Positions 11,863 through 34,100 of a stretch of 64,000 nucleotides of DNA are shown here, piece after piece. A program made the translations under genes and the position numbers. A model generated the notes under the pieces. That model was not told the origin of the DNA, searched no databases, and was given only the letters and a program-made list of their open reading frames with translations. Source of the stretch: Marthasterias glacialis. Lineage: Eukaryota > Echinodermata > Asteroidea > Forcipulatida > Asteriidae. Each line of letters begins with the position of its first letter. Within the stretch, counting starts at the first letter, position 1. The stretch lies in NCBI GenBank assembly GCA_911728455.2, contig OU452238.1, positions 14,726,049-14,790,048 of the forward strand. Reading direction: 5' to 3'.

Positions 11863-13705
11863 GGGCATTTCAACAGATTATGATTGAAGTTGAACTGGGA
11901 AAAAGTAAAAGTTTCTTGTTAAAAAATTGGTCAGAGATGGTTTAAACAAATTTCATTTTCATTTAGTTTCTGTTCCCGAACAATTTTTTCCATTGTCTGA
12001 TCGAAAACTGGTTTCACCAGACCTTATTCATACACAAAATATTTTGGTTGAACTATTTCAATCATTAGTCCACAGCACAGACTAAAGCATCCCTAGCTTA
12101 AGTTATATAGCTACCTATTGTTTGTACATTTATTAATCATTCATTGACGCGTAAGCCATTAGCTAATGTTAATTTCAACACTGCAAACTTGTCGAGTTAC
12201 TTACTTACCGAAACTAAATCAAAATACACCCCGACCTCTTACCGTCAAAATAACAACTCGAACAACAGTAGTACGAAGAGGTGACTCGCTTGTTCTTCAG
12301 GTGATAAGTAACAGTCATAAAATGAGTTTCAATCTACAATTAAAAATGGGAAAAACTTATCGTCGGACTGCCCGAACGACTTTTCTAAAATCCATTTACT
12401 TCCGGTACGTCGTGTGGTTTAGTTGGTTTTGTAGCATCCTAGACTTGCTTCATGCTACGCTGCAGTGGTGGTGCAACCATGCAGCGCAGTCACTCATTGT
12501 ACATGTATATTGTATTTAGTCACTGATTGTAAAAACTTTTACAACCATGTACCACCACTAGTGGGGAAGTTTATTATTACTATGACGTATTGGCAAATGA
12601 TAAACCGCTCAGCAGAGGGCGGTGTTCGCAAATAACGGGTAACTGAACCCCCGCCCCACCCCTAATTCCAAACTGTAGACGAGTCTGGTTGGAGATGAAA
12701 ATTAAATTCAATATTTCATATTCAGTTGACATGTATTATCTTGGACCAACATTAAATAACTTAGATCTAAATATATTACGGACACATCCATCCTGTTTTT
12801 ATTCCCGATTCTCTCCTTTCTCATAGGCCCCTATACCCAATTCCTGGGGTTGATTTCACAAAGCACCAAGTTGTCAGTATTTGATAGTGATTTGAATTGA
12901 GACACACATTGCTTTATCAAATAAGATTGATTCGCAATTAAGATGAATCTTTATCTCTGTGTGAGATTGAGCCCATGTTGTAGGAGAAATCCCTGCCTGT
13001 AGACCCCATCATACCCACTAAATAATTTCGAATTCAAGTGTTAGGCCCATTGGCTTTTAGGCGTTAGAGGAAACATTAGTCCTTTTCCAAGATGACGGCG
13101 GTGAAACAGGGTAACATTTTAGGGGGCACGGGGGGGGGGTACCTTTGGTCAATTAAAACTGTAGTTTTCGTTTTCGTATTTCCCGACCAAACCCATTATT
13201 TTTCAGTGCTGTCCACTTTATTGTTTATAAGATCATCTGACGTGGAGGTAAAGACATAGGCGAAATTGTCTGCGTGTTATACAAAGAAACTAAACAGATT
13301 TAACAATTGAAATTACAACACAAAAGATTATAAAAAGTAACAGTTTTATTCTGGTAACTTTTAATCTCAAAAGCCCAGATTTCAAAGGGCGGGGGGCACG
13401 GACATCAATGGTGGTGGTGGTGGGGGGGGGGGTGGTTGTTGTTCCCCCCGTGCCCCATGCTCCAATTAGTTACGCCGCTGCAAGATTGATGAGTATTCAG
13501 TCATGCACGGAACGAAGGATACTGTGCGCTTCTTTCCCGATTCCCAATTATTTTAATCAATCATAACAACCAAACTCACACCTAATATTTAGATCTTATG
13601 TTCCCTTTAATATGATTTTTAATAAATGAATAAAGTAATGAACAATGAACTAATGAGAATTATAACTACATACACAACTACAAGTCTAAACATAAAAATC
13701 AACTC

Positions 13706-13708
<3 letters not shown>

Positions 13709-13770
<62 letters not shown>

Positions 13771-13820
13771 TGATGATGATGATGATGATGATAATAATAA
13801 TAATAATAATAATAATAATT
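13709..13820. repeat. (AAT)n/(GAT)n compound microsatellite
   Basis: TAA triplets, then an internal run of GAT triplets (13768-13792), then TAA triplets again. The GAT block is probably one A-to-G substitution that spread within the array. Poly-Ile/Met open frames here are artefacts. Confidence 0.97.
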
Positions 13821-14152
13821 TGGGAGGCTAATAATTGCTACTGGCTATACTTTATATACTTGATGATTCTGAAAACTTGACTGAGATAATAGTAAATAAT
13901 TTAGAATTCATAAGTTGGGATTTTTTTTTAAATTATCTTTTTTACGATTGTTTCAAACTGTGATATATTACAGGAACCGATTATACCAGCCCTGACTCGT
14001 ATAGTTACTACCAGCGTAAAAGCTTCATTATGTAACCGTCAATGATGACAAGAAAGAGTAAACATTTTTTTCAAAACAAATATTTGTATACTAAGTATAA
14101 AATGTACGTTATTAATAGTTATGGAATAATGATGAAACTTTATGTACAATCT

Positions 14153-21846
<7,694 letters not shown>

Positions 21847-23007
21847 CGTGGTTGTCACCTAATGTTTTGAGTCAGACCCGGATGATGCACTATAAAATCG
21901 GAACCGACAGCTGAGGGGTTGGTGGCCAGTGTGCAATAACCGTGGTACATCAACCAGTCGGAACTTTAGAGGTAGCCTAACTGCTGGGCGCGTGTTACAT
22001 CTATACGAGGTTTACACACGCCAACGATGGGCGCTATGTAAAGAACAACCTTTCTCAGTTCATAGCGGTCAAACTGACTTGCTCTTACGTCATACACGCA
22101 GCTGTGATTGGTTGATTGCTAAAACCAAACGCTGTAATCGAATTATCGAAAATGACACTATGTTAATTGCAACAAGATGCCCTTATGTCTATATTTGTTG
22201 TTTAATATTATACAGTAATTTAATAAAAAGAATTCCAAGGCGTGCTTGTATGCAGTTTGACCTAGGCGTCCAAGTCATAAGTAAACACGTCTACAATGAA
22301 GACTTTGCCACTTCTGCATAAAAGCCCAGCAGTATAGCTTCTCTTGCCGCAACATTTTAATCCCCCAACAGTTAAATAAACCATTCAAAGTCAAAGTTAC
22401 ATTCAAGTTATGTTCCCGGGCCTTTAATAGCTGGTCGATATTTGTTTTTATAACCCCAAAACGAGATCAAATCATCTCAGTTTTAAACAACCCCCGCCTT
22501 GTTGCTCGGCATTCGTACAGCATTCGTAACTGTAGTTGCGCGTTTTCAATGCTCGTTTCTTTTGCCTTGCAAGAACCTATGATCGGATTACATGTTTTGC
22601 TTGGAACAACTTATTTATCAGTTTTAACAACTTTCGGAACAAAGTAAGGTTATCATCTAGAAATGCTCCTCTCATTTCTCCGATGACCTTTCTATGTAAA
22701 TGTCCATGTCTTGAAGGTGTTACTTCTTTGAAAATCGTTGACATTTTGTATTTAGAAACAAGAATGCTTGTCACAAAACAACCATAGCCGGCAGACTAAA
22801 CAGACCACTTATATTCTGTAAATATTGGTGTATGGATTGTCACAACAAATATGGAAAAAGTTACTCAGGGTCGTTAACCGAGGTCAACGATCTTCAGTTA
22901 ATCTTAACCTTGGTAGAAAACATCGCCCCATAAAACATTCCGGCCACTCTCCGTAGGATCAAACCATACGGTGAGTTATCAAACATGAACAATCCGTCGG
23001 AACCATA

Positions 23008-23303
23008 CCTTGTGTGCCCGGAAAAAGGGCGTAAGGCCTTACGCTCCTTTACCGGGAACATAAAGTAGTTTGTCCCATTAACAAAAGCACGTAAGCAACA
23101 AAATATATCATTATTATTTTTTTTTTGACTAGAATTAACCTGAAGACATGTTTCCCCATTCCCCATGCAGAATTTGCCTTTGCATGGCAACATGTTTACC
23201 AAACTTTCCCGCTCATAGTTCTTGAAACAAATATTTTAGCATAAATTGCTTTCGCCCTTTTGCCGGGAACTTTCCCTTACGTCCTTTTGCCTGGCACACG
23301 ACG
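23008..23303. repeat. foldback element with an inner 40-bp palindrome
   Basis: The outer arms (TTGTGTGCCCGG... at about 23010 and ...CCTGGCACACGAC ending about 23303) are inverse copies. The left arm contains a 16-bp perfect palindrome GCGTAAGGCCTTACGC (23029-23044) inside a 40-bp imperfect one. A MITE is likely. Confidence 0.7.
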
Positions 23304-25406
23304 TTAGTCAGTCAATAATGTGGCCTTTCTGTTTGCTGTATGGTGAACTCCATTCGGGGAAAGTAGTCTGTCACCAGTATTTTACAGAAGAATGTATACA
23401 ATAATAGTATGCACGAAGTGAAGTGTTATTGTTTTCATTATTTATGTGTTTACGTCTCATGTTTTCAGTCTGAAACGACCATTGTGTTTCAGAATGAAGT
23501 ATTTGTATACAATTCTTAGAATCACATAATACGGATGTGTCAACGGATTGTTAGTTTGTTTGCGTTTTCCCCTCTAAAGAAGGATGTGGCATGCTGGCAG
23601 GGATGTCTGCGGCTGACGCTGTACCTTTTTCCAAGCAGTGTGCTTGATTATAGAAAACATTTACACATGGCTAGGTCATATAAATGAAATGCAGTGTATG
23701 ATCATTGTGATCGTTTCATTTAAGAGTGACATTGTCCCAAACAAACAGCAGACTGATGTTTTTGTTTGTGAATAACTGACGTCAGAGAGACTGTGTTGCT
23801 CTTTCAGTGAACTTCATAATATTTGGTAATTTGTTTTACTTTCACGATTTTACGGCTGTACCAAGCTAGATGTCAAGGGCATGACTCTGAGGATTATTAT
23901 CAACTACAACATCAAGACTATCAGTACGTTTTGATGTGACATGCCTTTACGGTGATAAACACGCATACAGGCCTAGTGGACAGAAAATGCATGCCACAGT
24001 TGTAACTTCTAAATGTTTGGTTCTTTTCGGTTTCCATAGTGGCACTTTGGAAACAACGTTTCGTTTTGTGATTGCAGTCTTCACATTGCACCATTTTAAT
24101 GAAAACAAAGCACAGCACTCTCTCCTCATTGGATCAAATGTTACGGCACTATAAGACACTGTCACAATTAATCATACACGGACCATTGGTCTTCAAGTTG
24201 AAATCTTGATCATGAAATTGTATTGTCTAACTGCTCTGCGGGAAGGTATTCGATGGCCATTATCACATTTTAAAATGAACAAGTAAGATAAAGTTAAATA
24301 AAGTATAGTTTATTTCAAACTATCAGAAATTTTAAGCTGAAAAATATATTACACTGTAATATAGTAGATAGTCGACTGATTTACCGGTGTCATGGGATGT
24401 TACACCCCCCCCCATAAGGGCAATTATCATGGGCTGAAGGAAGTAAGTCACAAGGGAGACCTAATCAGACGAAATTTCAAAACAAGTCTCCGTATGTTGG
24501 AGGGGGGAGGGGCAGAATCTCCTACCCCACCAGCTCATGCTGTACAAATGCAGTTTGGAAGCCAACTCTGTTTATGTATATACACGTACTTTGTCGGATA
24601 CAGACTGCCATGATATTATAATATGGAGATGAATATTCTTTTGTCATGAATATATAAATGAATATTCTTTTGTCATGAATATAGAAATGAATATTCATGT
24701 CATGACTGTCGTGTCCCATTAATTCCCACTTATAATACATAACCAATAGCTGCTATTAATTACAATAAATCGACTTTTGAAATTGTCAATAAAACATGAA
24801 CAGGTTCTGGGAAATTTGTATTGGTTGGTAAGGCTGCCAACTTGCAAATGTCAGAAATTATAGGAGAAATACGTCAGATTCATAATGATTCATGTTTGTC
24901 AATGTCATCAGTCGACATCACTGGTTGCAGGTCAATCGTCTTATTAAAGTAACTCACTATTGACCCCTGGAAATTAAAACCCACACGATCCGTTCAGAAT
25001 ATTCTAAGAAACGGGACTTGATTTTCTAAATAACGTTTCATTTAACTAGGAAAATAACCACATGGTATTCCCAATTTTCCAAGCAAAAATTAACTTTCTT
25101 GGTTAATTTGTAACATAAGCATGCAAATGTCATCTACATAAGCGAGGTAATGTACCTGCAAAAATTACCAGATTTTGTCTACAAAAGTAGACAAGAAGAT
25201 TATTTATAAAGCTTAAGTATTTGTATAAAAATATCATAAATTTCAAATTCTGGAAGTTTTAAGTACACTTAAAGGCATTCCAATCGCACTTCTCTACAAC
25301 TAGACTACCCAAACTTTAGTTTGTAATCTTCAACCTTTACATGAATTTAAGAAACGAACACAATTAATGACAAATATTTTAAAATGATGTTATACAAATA
25401 TTGAAT

Positions 25407-25543
25407 GCATGCGGGTGCACTGTCGCCTGCAGAATGAAATCGCAAGGTGAGATCTGGACTATTCCATTTCTTCGCCTCGTGAAATGGAATAGTTCAGATT
25501 TCATGAAGTGATTATATTCACCGACAATGCACGAACAAAATGC
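25407..25543. repeat. foldback element (family also at about 34180-34250)
   Basis: Arms of about 63 bp meet around TTCGCCTCGT. The core CTATTCCATTTC / GAAATGGAATAG is exact. One arm recurs at about 34183-34250 in a CCDC89 intron (GCCTCGTGAAATGGAATAGT), so the family is dispersed. Confidence 0.75.
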
Positions 25544-26599
25544 ATATACACCTTACACATAGAGCCTTGTCATTTGATTTTTTCCCACAATAAACGCAAA
25601 ATACACACGGAAACTCGTCCGACCCCCACTCTGAACATTCCAAAAACCTTCTAAATAACATGGACGACTCCATGTAGACACAACCTTGTCCGCTGTGATA
25701 CAAACTTGCCTCGTTTGGAAGAACGGACATGAACGATTGAGAACGATACTGTAATTAAGCATATTCGTAATTAAGCGTTGAACATCCACGTGCGCCGTCC
25801 AAAAATTAATCCATGTAGGACGCGCCGGCCAACATCGCCGCAATAATTCTTGTTAATACATGGCAAATAAAGTATAACACGTGATGCATGTTTCACCAAC
25901 CAAATGATTAGGATCTGTATGTAGGTATATAATATGACTTTTATCAAACGGTTCATCTAATGACAGTAATTTTTAAAGTTTTAAATGTTATGTACAAAAT
26001 ATACATATACTTAGTTGCGCAAGTCAAGCACATAACATGTGATGTGATAAAGTTTGAAGTAAGCAGATCTCTGAGTCTCAGCCTTCCAGTTGTTTTTACA
26101 ATTACCTTAAGAAGCATAGGTTCTCCCCAGAATTTTTCAAAACTGTGGGGCATACTGAACCCAAATTTTGAAAGTGTGGCCAAAGCACACTGAATTTAAA
26201 CCAGTTCCTCAGAACCTTTATTAGATGTTTATGTTACTGGTTTGAAAAGCTCTACTGCGCAATCTTGGGCATTTAAAATGGTTTTATAAACTATTTTTTT
26301 AATCTTAAATGAGAGTTTTTTAAATTTAATAAAAAACAAATATTTTAAGTATCTTAAAAATAATAAAAAAGTAAAAAAAAATATAAAAAAATAAGACTCC
26401 CATTGTATTATAAATTAAATCATGTTTATACCCACTATAAATTTGCAGATTGTTTATTTTGTTGGCAAAACTCAAAAAGAATTTCAACAACTTTGTTTTG
26501 CAAACCATCACTGACAAGAGACAATGTGGCAAATAACAAATCTGTTTTCAGAAAGTTTCTCTTTTAATAACTAAGGTGCTAAATATGATTAATATGTAA

Positions 26600-28520
26600 T
26601 TAAACTGAGTTTGAGGCACAAGCAATATCAGACTTCCTTTGGTCTACATCTTCACGCAGCATAGGTTGATATGCACTCTCAGTAGCTGAGGAAATGGAGC
26701 CTGCGTTAGAGTCTGCCTCGCTGGCTAACGAGATCTCTCGTAATATTTGAAGATGTTGCTCCATTTCAGCTAAGGAGTCATTGATCCAATTATCCATGTT
26801 TGGGAGACAACATGCACGCTTGGTAACAACAGCAAGGCGGTCAAGAGCAAGCAACAAGGCTGCTGACCTAATAAATCACAACACAAGAAATAACAAGCAA
26901 AATTCAATGGTCATCATTGAACAATTATAAACATAAAGAACTCAAGCTGATAATGTGAACATGAAACTCACCTGGCCTCAATAAGCTTTGGATCCAATGG
27001 TGGATACATGGAACGTACAACATCATCCACTCTAAGAATAGTAAAGACACAATTCAAAAAGTTATAAATCACATAAAAAGAGCCACTTTTGCCAATCAAT
27101 TAACGGACACTCATTCCACTATTATCATACAAATACATCTAGTAAGTCTTATTTTTAAGAGTATAGACTGTGCCCAAGTCTCAAGCGTAATTGATTATCT
27201 GTGACCAAGTTAGTCCCAACCATATTGAGTTTGATGTGTGCGTGATTTTGTTTCAGGACTTTAGTTTAACATACTGTAGTTTATGGCTATACAGTATGTT
27301 GTTGGGAAAGAACAGGCCTAATACTTTATGGAGGTAACAAAGGCAATTTAATTGTCTCCGTTGCTCCTGGTCATTGACTTGGTGCCCAATGATATTGAAG
27401 AATTTTGTAAAATTATTATTATTTTTTTTTAAATTTCATAAAGACAGTCTTCTGGTTTTTGATACGCAGGAGACTTGCACAGTGTATTCCTTTCCTTACC
27501 TTGGGCTTATCCTCTTGGCACAAACTACAATTTCATTGAGACTATCTGATGACTTGAAAGATGCAACATTCCCCATCGTTACAGCAACCAGCTTTTCCGT
27601 CAAGCTGTGACATATCTTTAGGATAACTATACAGTGTGGTATCACACCGCTGAAAAACAACAACAAAGTTGTAAATACTTCTTCAGACAGAGTTTGTTTA
27701 GAGGGCCTACGAAATACTTGCTTTCGTAAACTTTCTTTTCATTAGTGATCCATTGTTGTTTAAGTTATGGCAGTAAGTCAATGAATACGGAAAAATATTG
27801 CACTTCTGCATATCATATCCAACGAAGCTGCAGGTCGAGTGGGATATTAGACACAGATGTGCTAATTTGTCCGTACTCCACGAATGCGCTTGTAACAATG
27901 AATTTATCTTCCAGCCAACTTTATATTTTGCATGATGCACACAACACACAGAGTGCAATATATTTTACTGTGAGTATGATTAATAATGATCACGCTCCCA
28001 TTCAAGCAATCTGATTGGAGGATTAGAGCGTACTAAGAGATATCAAAAGATATCGTTTGTCCTACCTTGCTTCATCCAACCATTTCTCTTCCAGAAACTC
28101 ATCAATATTTGTATTCCAACAAACATCGTTCAATTCTACTTCATAGTCTTCATTTGGAAGCTCAGCATGACTGACTAGAGTCACATTACTTGATCTAGAA
28201 TAAACCAAATAAATAATCAAAGGCCAAGTGTTAAAAGCAATAAATAATATTACCTCAATGTCATTTAATGTAAGAAGTATCAGTGGTACATGAGCGAGTT
28301 ATTTATAGTGTTCACCTCTTAGCCTAAATCAGTCTTTACTTAGAAGTATCCTCAAGGTCAATTAAACGAGTCACATTTCTTACCTGTGGTGGACCTTATC
28401 TTTGAGTGTGAGGTCTAACATGCGACAATGACGATACCGGCAGATGACCACAAGCACACAAACAGAAGCCAAAAAGAGGAGTGATAATATCGCGATGCAA
28501 ACTACCACAATGATCTCCAT
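26600..28520 (-). CDS. TMEM98: TMEM98, complete
   Basis: Single-pass membrane protein of the TMEM98 family. In mammals it is linked to MYRF processing and eye growth; that role is taken from the family, not from this sequence. Exons: 28520-28384, 28194-28066, 27649-27500, 27031-26972 and 26867-26600, totalling 744 bp (247 residues; human protein 226). The N-terminus is one hydrophobic helix (about residues 3-26) followed by CRYRHCR. The conserved core includes HCIVILKICHSLTEKLVAVT, AKRISPRVDDVV and SMYPPLDPKL. LALDRLAVVTKRAC, WINDSLAEMEQHL and ILREISLASE follow. The acidic segment after the helix (EDYEVELNDV) and the Ser-rich C-tail are less conserved. Stop TAA is at 26602-26600. The gene is divergent from CCDC89, with 2.6 kb between starts. 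Confidence 0.95.
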
Positions 28521-31133
28521 TTTCAGCAAGAAACAATATTTCTTCTCATATTACAGCAATTACCAGTTCACTTGGCTCTTACATCAGCAGAAAGTTAGCC
28601 ATCAATGTCTGTAATTTAAAATATAATAAATGAAAGTACCATCAAGAAAAATCTACTCTTCTTGATTAGCTCCTACTGCTAGACATTATTTAGCTCCATT
28701 GATAGTGCCAATATGCTAGACTCCCTAAAAACCATGGCCAACAACATGGCCCAGTGTATTTACGCACATTTGTGCAAATTAGAAATGCGTTCAGAAAATG
28801 ATCGTAAGTACAATTTAATTTAATTTAAGTTTAAGCCAGATTTGATGACACTGTCAGATTTGGCGACATCGCCCGAATTGGCAACAAAATTATCGCCAAA
28901 ATTTGACATCATTGCTAGATCAGGAGGTCCTAAATTTTCATTTCAATTTCCCAAAGTACTGTGCATTTGCACATACCACTTGCGCATTAACACCACTCTG
29001 ATCGACTAAACGTACAAAAATTTTAATAAATAAGGGTTACAGCGCCCAGCCAGTTACTGGGACTGGGTGTAGTCATGGGCTATGATAAAAAATGACATGA
29101 ATTGAAATTAAAAATTATGTGGCTGAAAGTGTTGTCCGGGAATTGGGCAACACGAACAGGCTAATGAATGAATCAACAAATCTGACATACTTCATTTTTA
29201 TACAACACACAACAGCCGAATTCGCAATAAATACTATACAGCCTACCTCTATTCCTCTAATTCATCATAGATGATAGAGCACTCAGGTTTAGCCACTATT
29301 TCCTGGAAATATGAGGCTGATCATCGTCGTCGTCGTATTATTGAAAGTTGTCACTGTACTTAGTGTACTGTTAAGTGTTATGTTAATTATATGGACCTCT
29401 GTTGTACTCCAATCAACTGTCCGTATACACATCACATGATCTGACTGAGTAAAAAAAATAATGCCATTGGCATGGTGGCGCTCTGTGTTAAAATTACGTT
29501 TCTTTTTGACAAAAAAAAATTGAAAACAACGGTACAGAAAAAAAATATGTGTGTATCTTTTGACCTATCGCTCAAGGAGATGACTGTAAGACGAAGGCGA
29601 CCTCACACGCCCTTGACTAGAGGAATTGACCGTCTGCAGCCTGTCAAGCTGCTTTTTCCGCCTCTCTAAAATAAATAAATAAAGTAAATAAATGACTAAA
29701 TAAATAAATCTCTAGCGCCCTCCTTTGTTGAAATTCTATCATGTTGTGCTCCTTGAAGGCATTGGATTCTAGTAAAAAATGGATAGACTGCTGCTCCTCT
29801 TTCGTTATACATTATGGACATAAACTGTAGTGTTAAGAAACTAGACCTAATAGAATGAATTATTATAAGGCAGGTACTCTGTGCATATCGCAATAAAGTT
29901 TAAGTTGTTTTAGTTAGCGCCCAAAGCTGCGGTATTCAAGATTCAAATTCATTGGATAACTTTAAAAACATGAACATTTTCGTCCCAGTGGATTGTCAGA
30001 AGCATTAAAAACATCCATATAATATATAGCACTATTATACAAACAGAGTCACGACCTCACAGTGTTTTTAACTCGTTCTGTTTTAATCAATTTTTGTTCT
30101 AGTTTTGAACTGATTTTAATTGACCTGCAGTTTTAAACAGTCACGACAGTCAATGTGTGTATCAATTTGTTACCAGTCCAGCTCAGCTTGAAAAAACAAA
30201 AAAAAAAAAAAACAATGAAAGAACGCAAAAAATACGTAGGCCTTACTATAGAAGTAATCCATTTGGAGAAGTGGCAAAACAACGAAGGCTAGACAGGAAG
30301 AGGAGGGGGAGGGGCAAAGTAAAGGGAGGGGAAGGAAGATGACGGCAACCGCTTACTTCAAATAAATATATCCAGGCTAGTCTTTGCACATAACATTAAC
30401 AATATGAGTTTTGTATTTATAACGACTAAAACGTCTGCAAGTAATTTTTTTAATTTTATAAATTCAACCCCCCAAAATCAACTTTTTTCTCGAAATAAGA
30501 ATCCGTAATTGGTCTTCTTGAAAAATACTGTGTCCAAAGATACTACATAGGACATTCTGTGTAAAACGGTGCAAGTGCCCTATCTTGTTTTTCTAGTATC
30601 TTTGATGTGTCGTAAATCATAGAGCTATACATTATTGCTCTATGGTCGTAATGCACGAAGTGCCTGGCTTATTATACTGGAGTTGTACCATTATCATCGT
30701 AGGGGCAGTTGTCTTATAGAACCCATTGAATAGCATGAGACTAGCGCACCACCGTACCGTCCTGTGCCGTGCCAGTAGCACTAGCACTGTAGCAGCAGTA
30801 CGATACATTCGTTATTACAATTCAAAACTTATTTATAATTTAAAATTCTAACTCAAATAATGTGAATATGGTATAAAATGGCAGTCGGATACGACATTTT
30901 AGCCAACTTTGATCTTTCTCTGAAAGTAACTGTTCAGAACTGATTGATTCTGTTTCGAAAACTTGTTCAACTTCAACTGTTGTCTTGTCAACAGTAAACA
31001 AAATTAAATGACAATTATTGACTATTGAATGATTGGATTGCTAGTGCGTGGAGTAGTGCTAAAAAAGTATACAGTACTAAAGTAATAAAGAAGTGTGTGT
31101 AGTAAAACTATTTGTTTCTGAGTGACAGTCAAG
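28521..31133. other. divergent intergenic region between TMEM98 and CCDC89
   Basis: It must contain both promoters and 5' untranslated sequence. I see an AATA simple repeat (29669-29709), A/T runs and no convincing coding exon. No obvious TATA box could be tied to either start. Confidence 0.5.
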
Positions 31134-34100
31134 ATGGCGTCGTCAAGTAGTGGAGGAAGAAAGTCTACAGAATTGAAAATGATGATTTCTGCTAGTCATC
31201 AGGTTTGTGTTTAGGCCCTAAAAGTATGACTGTTTATTCAATATTTTAAACTGTGTTTAAATTAAAGCCCCAGTTCAAACAGTGCATTGTCATTGTATTT
31301 GTAACTGTAAGAAAGAAAAACGTGTATTCACAGATAAATCATATATGCGTTACTTGGTATGAAATATAATGATTTTGGAAAACTTTCCTTGACATATTTC
31401 TGCCTGACGGAAGTGTTATCATTTTCTAATAATAAATGATAAAAGATCAAAAATTATTTTTTTCTGCCTGACGGAAGTGTTATAATTTTTTAATAATAGG
31501 CCTAGGCCTAAATGATATAAGATCCAAAATTATTTTTTGTCTCATGTGTGATCAAAATTGCCCAAAATGCGTACAAAAATGCGGAATGCATCTCTGAACT
31601 ATGAGGTTCTTCCGCTATCGTCTCCACGATAGATGATAGCGGAACTAACTTCATAGTTCCAGGAGTACATCTCGCAAATGAAAGAACGAAATTATTGTAA
31701 ATTTTTTCAGGTTGGTTTTATTACATACATCTTGGTTTTTGCAAAGAATGGAATCATTTACAGATACTTTACCAATGTTGAGCTGGGGATTTAAATTAAT
31801 TACAATAACTAATTCAGGCTGAAATAAACAGTCTTTTTTTTTTTAAATGAAAGTCAAGTTAGTTAGCAGTAGTTGTACTACATATATAACATTTTTAAAC
31901 TAACTGTAGCCACATCCAGCAACCATGAACATGATGTCTGATGCAAAAAAGATAAGGAATTCATCTGATTGGGAGGGATAATAATAAAATGTGATAATTT
32001 GTTTCTTTTGTTTTCATTTTTAACTGCAGGACATTGATGAAATGAAGGAAAATCTTGACAAATTGAAAAAGCTGTCAAAAGACGACAAATCTGAGTCTGC
32101 AATGTTACGATCCCGAATAGATGAACAATCACAGTTAATTTGCATACTCAAGCAGAGAGCTGATGAAGCATTGAGTCAAACACAAACGTTGCAACGTGTC
32201 AATCAAGAACTGGAAACATTCCGAAACAAGGCTCAAGAGATTATTGAAGCTGAGATCAAGAAATCGAGTATGTTGGATAAGCGATTTTATGAACTGGCTG
32301 AAAACCATGAAGAAATGATTCGTATAAAAGATGACTATAAACACAAAAATGATGAACTGGTTAAGGAAAATGCCCACCTGAGAAATGAAAACACTAATTT
32401 ATTCTCAGCTTCATTGAGTGCAAAAGATGAAAAAATTGATTCCCTCCAAAAACATGTCACTAGTCTCAAGCATCAATGCAAGGAATTGAACCAAGTCATC
32501 AGGTGAGAATTCTTTTATTGTCGAATTTCCAAAGCATGAAAACTTTAAGACATACAAGGATGATGATGAACATCACGTAAAACCTTAATCATTACTGTTT
32601 TGTAAAGTGTACTTATTGGAATCTCAAATAGGACGCCACCAGAAAAAAATGTACATGTAAATATTTGTAATTTGTCTTGTTGCAGTCGACTCAAAAGTGA
32701 AATTCAAGAGCAAGAGCAATCGTTGGGAGATAGAATCAGGCTGCTTGAGAAACAACTTCATGATTCACAAAGAAATTTAAATGGTAAATATTTTTGTTAA
32801 ACATACCATTTAAAATAAATTGTGCATAGTAATGTACTTCAAATGCTTAAAAAGGTTAAAAATTACTCTTGCATCATAAGAAATAACCTTAGATTTGGAA
32901 CTATGAGATAGAAGAAACTAAACTCACTAATTTTGTTATGTTGTTTTGTCTCATATTAATTTGTGATCTACAGCTGCCAAGTCGCAACTTAAACAGCAAT
33001 CAGAGAATCTTAAAAATGTTGACACCAATAACACCATCAAACTCCAGAAACTTACTACGGAGAAAGAAGAGATGTTGGAGCTTGCTATGCATCGAGGAAA
33101 GCTAATACAGGTGATTAAGAAACTTAGAATAGAACCACTAGCTGATTATTTGATTGGTTATTACATTCTTATTGTAATTTATAAATTAAAATGAATGGGG
33201 AGTTCTGCTTGGGTCATGTCTAATCTAGGGATGAGATTTCTCTGGATTTTTCAAGATTTCCGGACTTTACAAAAATATTGTTATGGAGTTTTTTTTTACT
33301 AAAAAAGAAACAGAAAGAAAAGAAAAAGGATGTCATTTACATAAATCCAAACCATTGTAAAGCCTTAATACTGTATTTGGACTACACAAAGGAATTTATT
33401 GCTTTTTACCGATTATTTGTTTGTTTCGTAATTTTCCATTTTTTCAATGTTTTTAGAAATTTATCAAGTCCCTTTTAGATTGTTCACTTCATGATTGTTA
33501 TGCCCTTGTGTACAATGATTGGATTGGTTGTAATATAAATTGTTAAATTGTTATAATAATATTGTTATTATGCAACAAATTATAAAGAAAATTTGATGTT
33601 AATGACAGAACATTTATCATACCCTATATGGTTCTTGTAAATTTCCACAATTTTGTTCATAAATGTTTCTCTTTGTGATACTTGACCAAATTTTGCCACT
33701 TGTAGAACATTAAATGATGTTCAATTAAAATTTATATTAAATCTGATCGCTTAAAACTTTACAATCTTCTGATTATGAGGATTTAATTATTTCTATTTGT
33801 TCTTCATAATGGCTGAATTCATATTTTAGGATAAACAGAGAGAAATGAAAGAACTTCAATCAAAGGTAGCTGTGGCTGAGAGAGAGGTGCAACGAATGGA
33901 GGACAAATTTGAGTAAGTTTTTCATAAATGTATTTATATCACAACTGTCAAAATAGTAATCAACTGATAAATTGTATATGTTGCATCCCATAACCACTAA
34001 ACTTAACAATAGACTACGTTTGTAAATAGTAATAGTGTGCACTGGACTCCATGTTTTAATGAGAAATATCATGTACATGCCAGCACATTTAAAAGTTTCA

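Larger units (their letters stand above)
7467..14152. other. upstream flank and 5' intron of integrin beta, repeat-rich
   Basis: No coding exon is supported. The stretch must hold the integrin promoter and at least one untranslated exon. One weak candidate donor (GTAAGA on the minus strand) lies near 12242. Several foldback elements, a TAA/GAT triplet tract and poly-G runs are listed separately. The 3' end of the SLC18 gene lies at the far edge. Confidence 0.5.
21847..26599. other. intergenic region between SLC18-like and TMEM98
   Basis: No gene recognised. It contains the SLC18 promoter side, two foldback elements (23008-23303 and 25407-25543) and a short tandem duplication at about 24628-24700 (ATGAATATTC units). 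Open frames of up to 130 codons lack family similarity or splice support. An AATAAA on the minus strand at 26458-26453 is a candidate poly(A) signal for TMEM98. Confidence 0.5.

Noticed and set aside
12166..12519. 117-codon open frame in the integrin upstream region
   Set aside because: No recognised family, and not flanked by consistent splice sites. It may overlap promoter or untranslated exon sequence.
13626..13880. Poly-Ile/Met open frame
   Set aside because: Translation of a TAA/GAT microsatellite.
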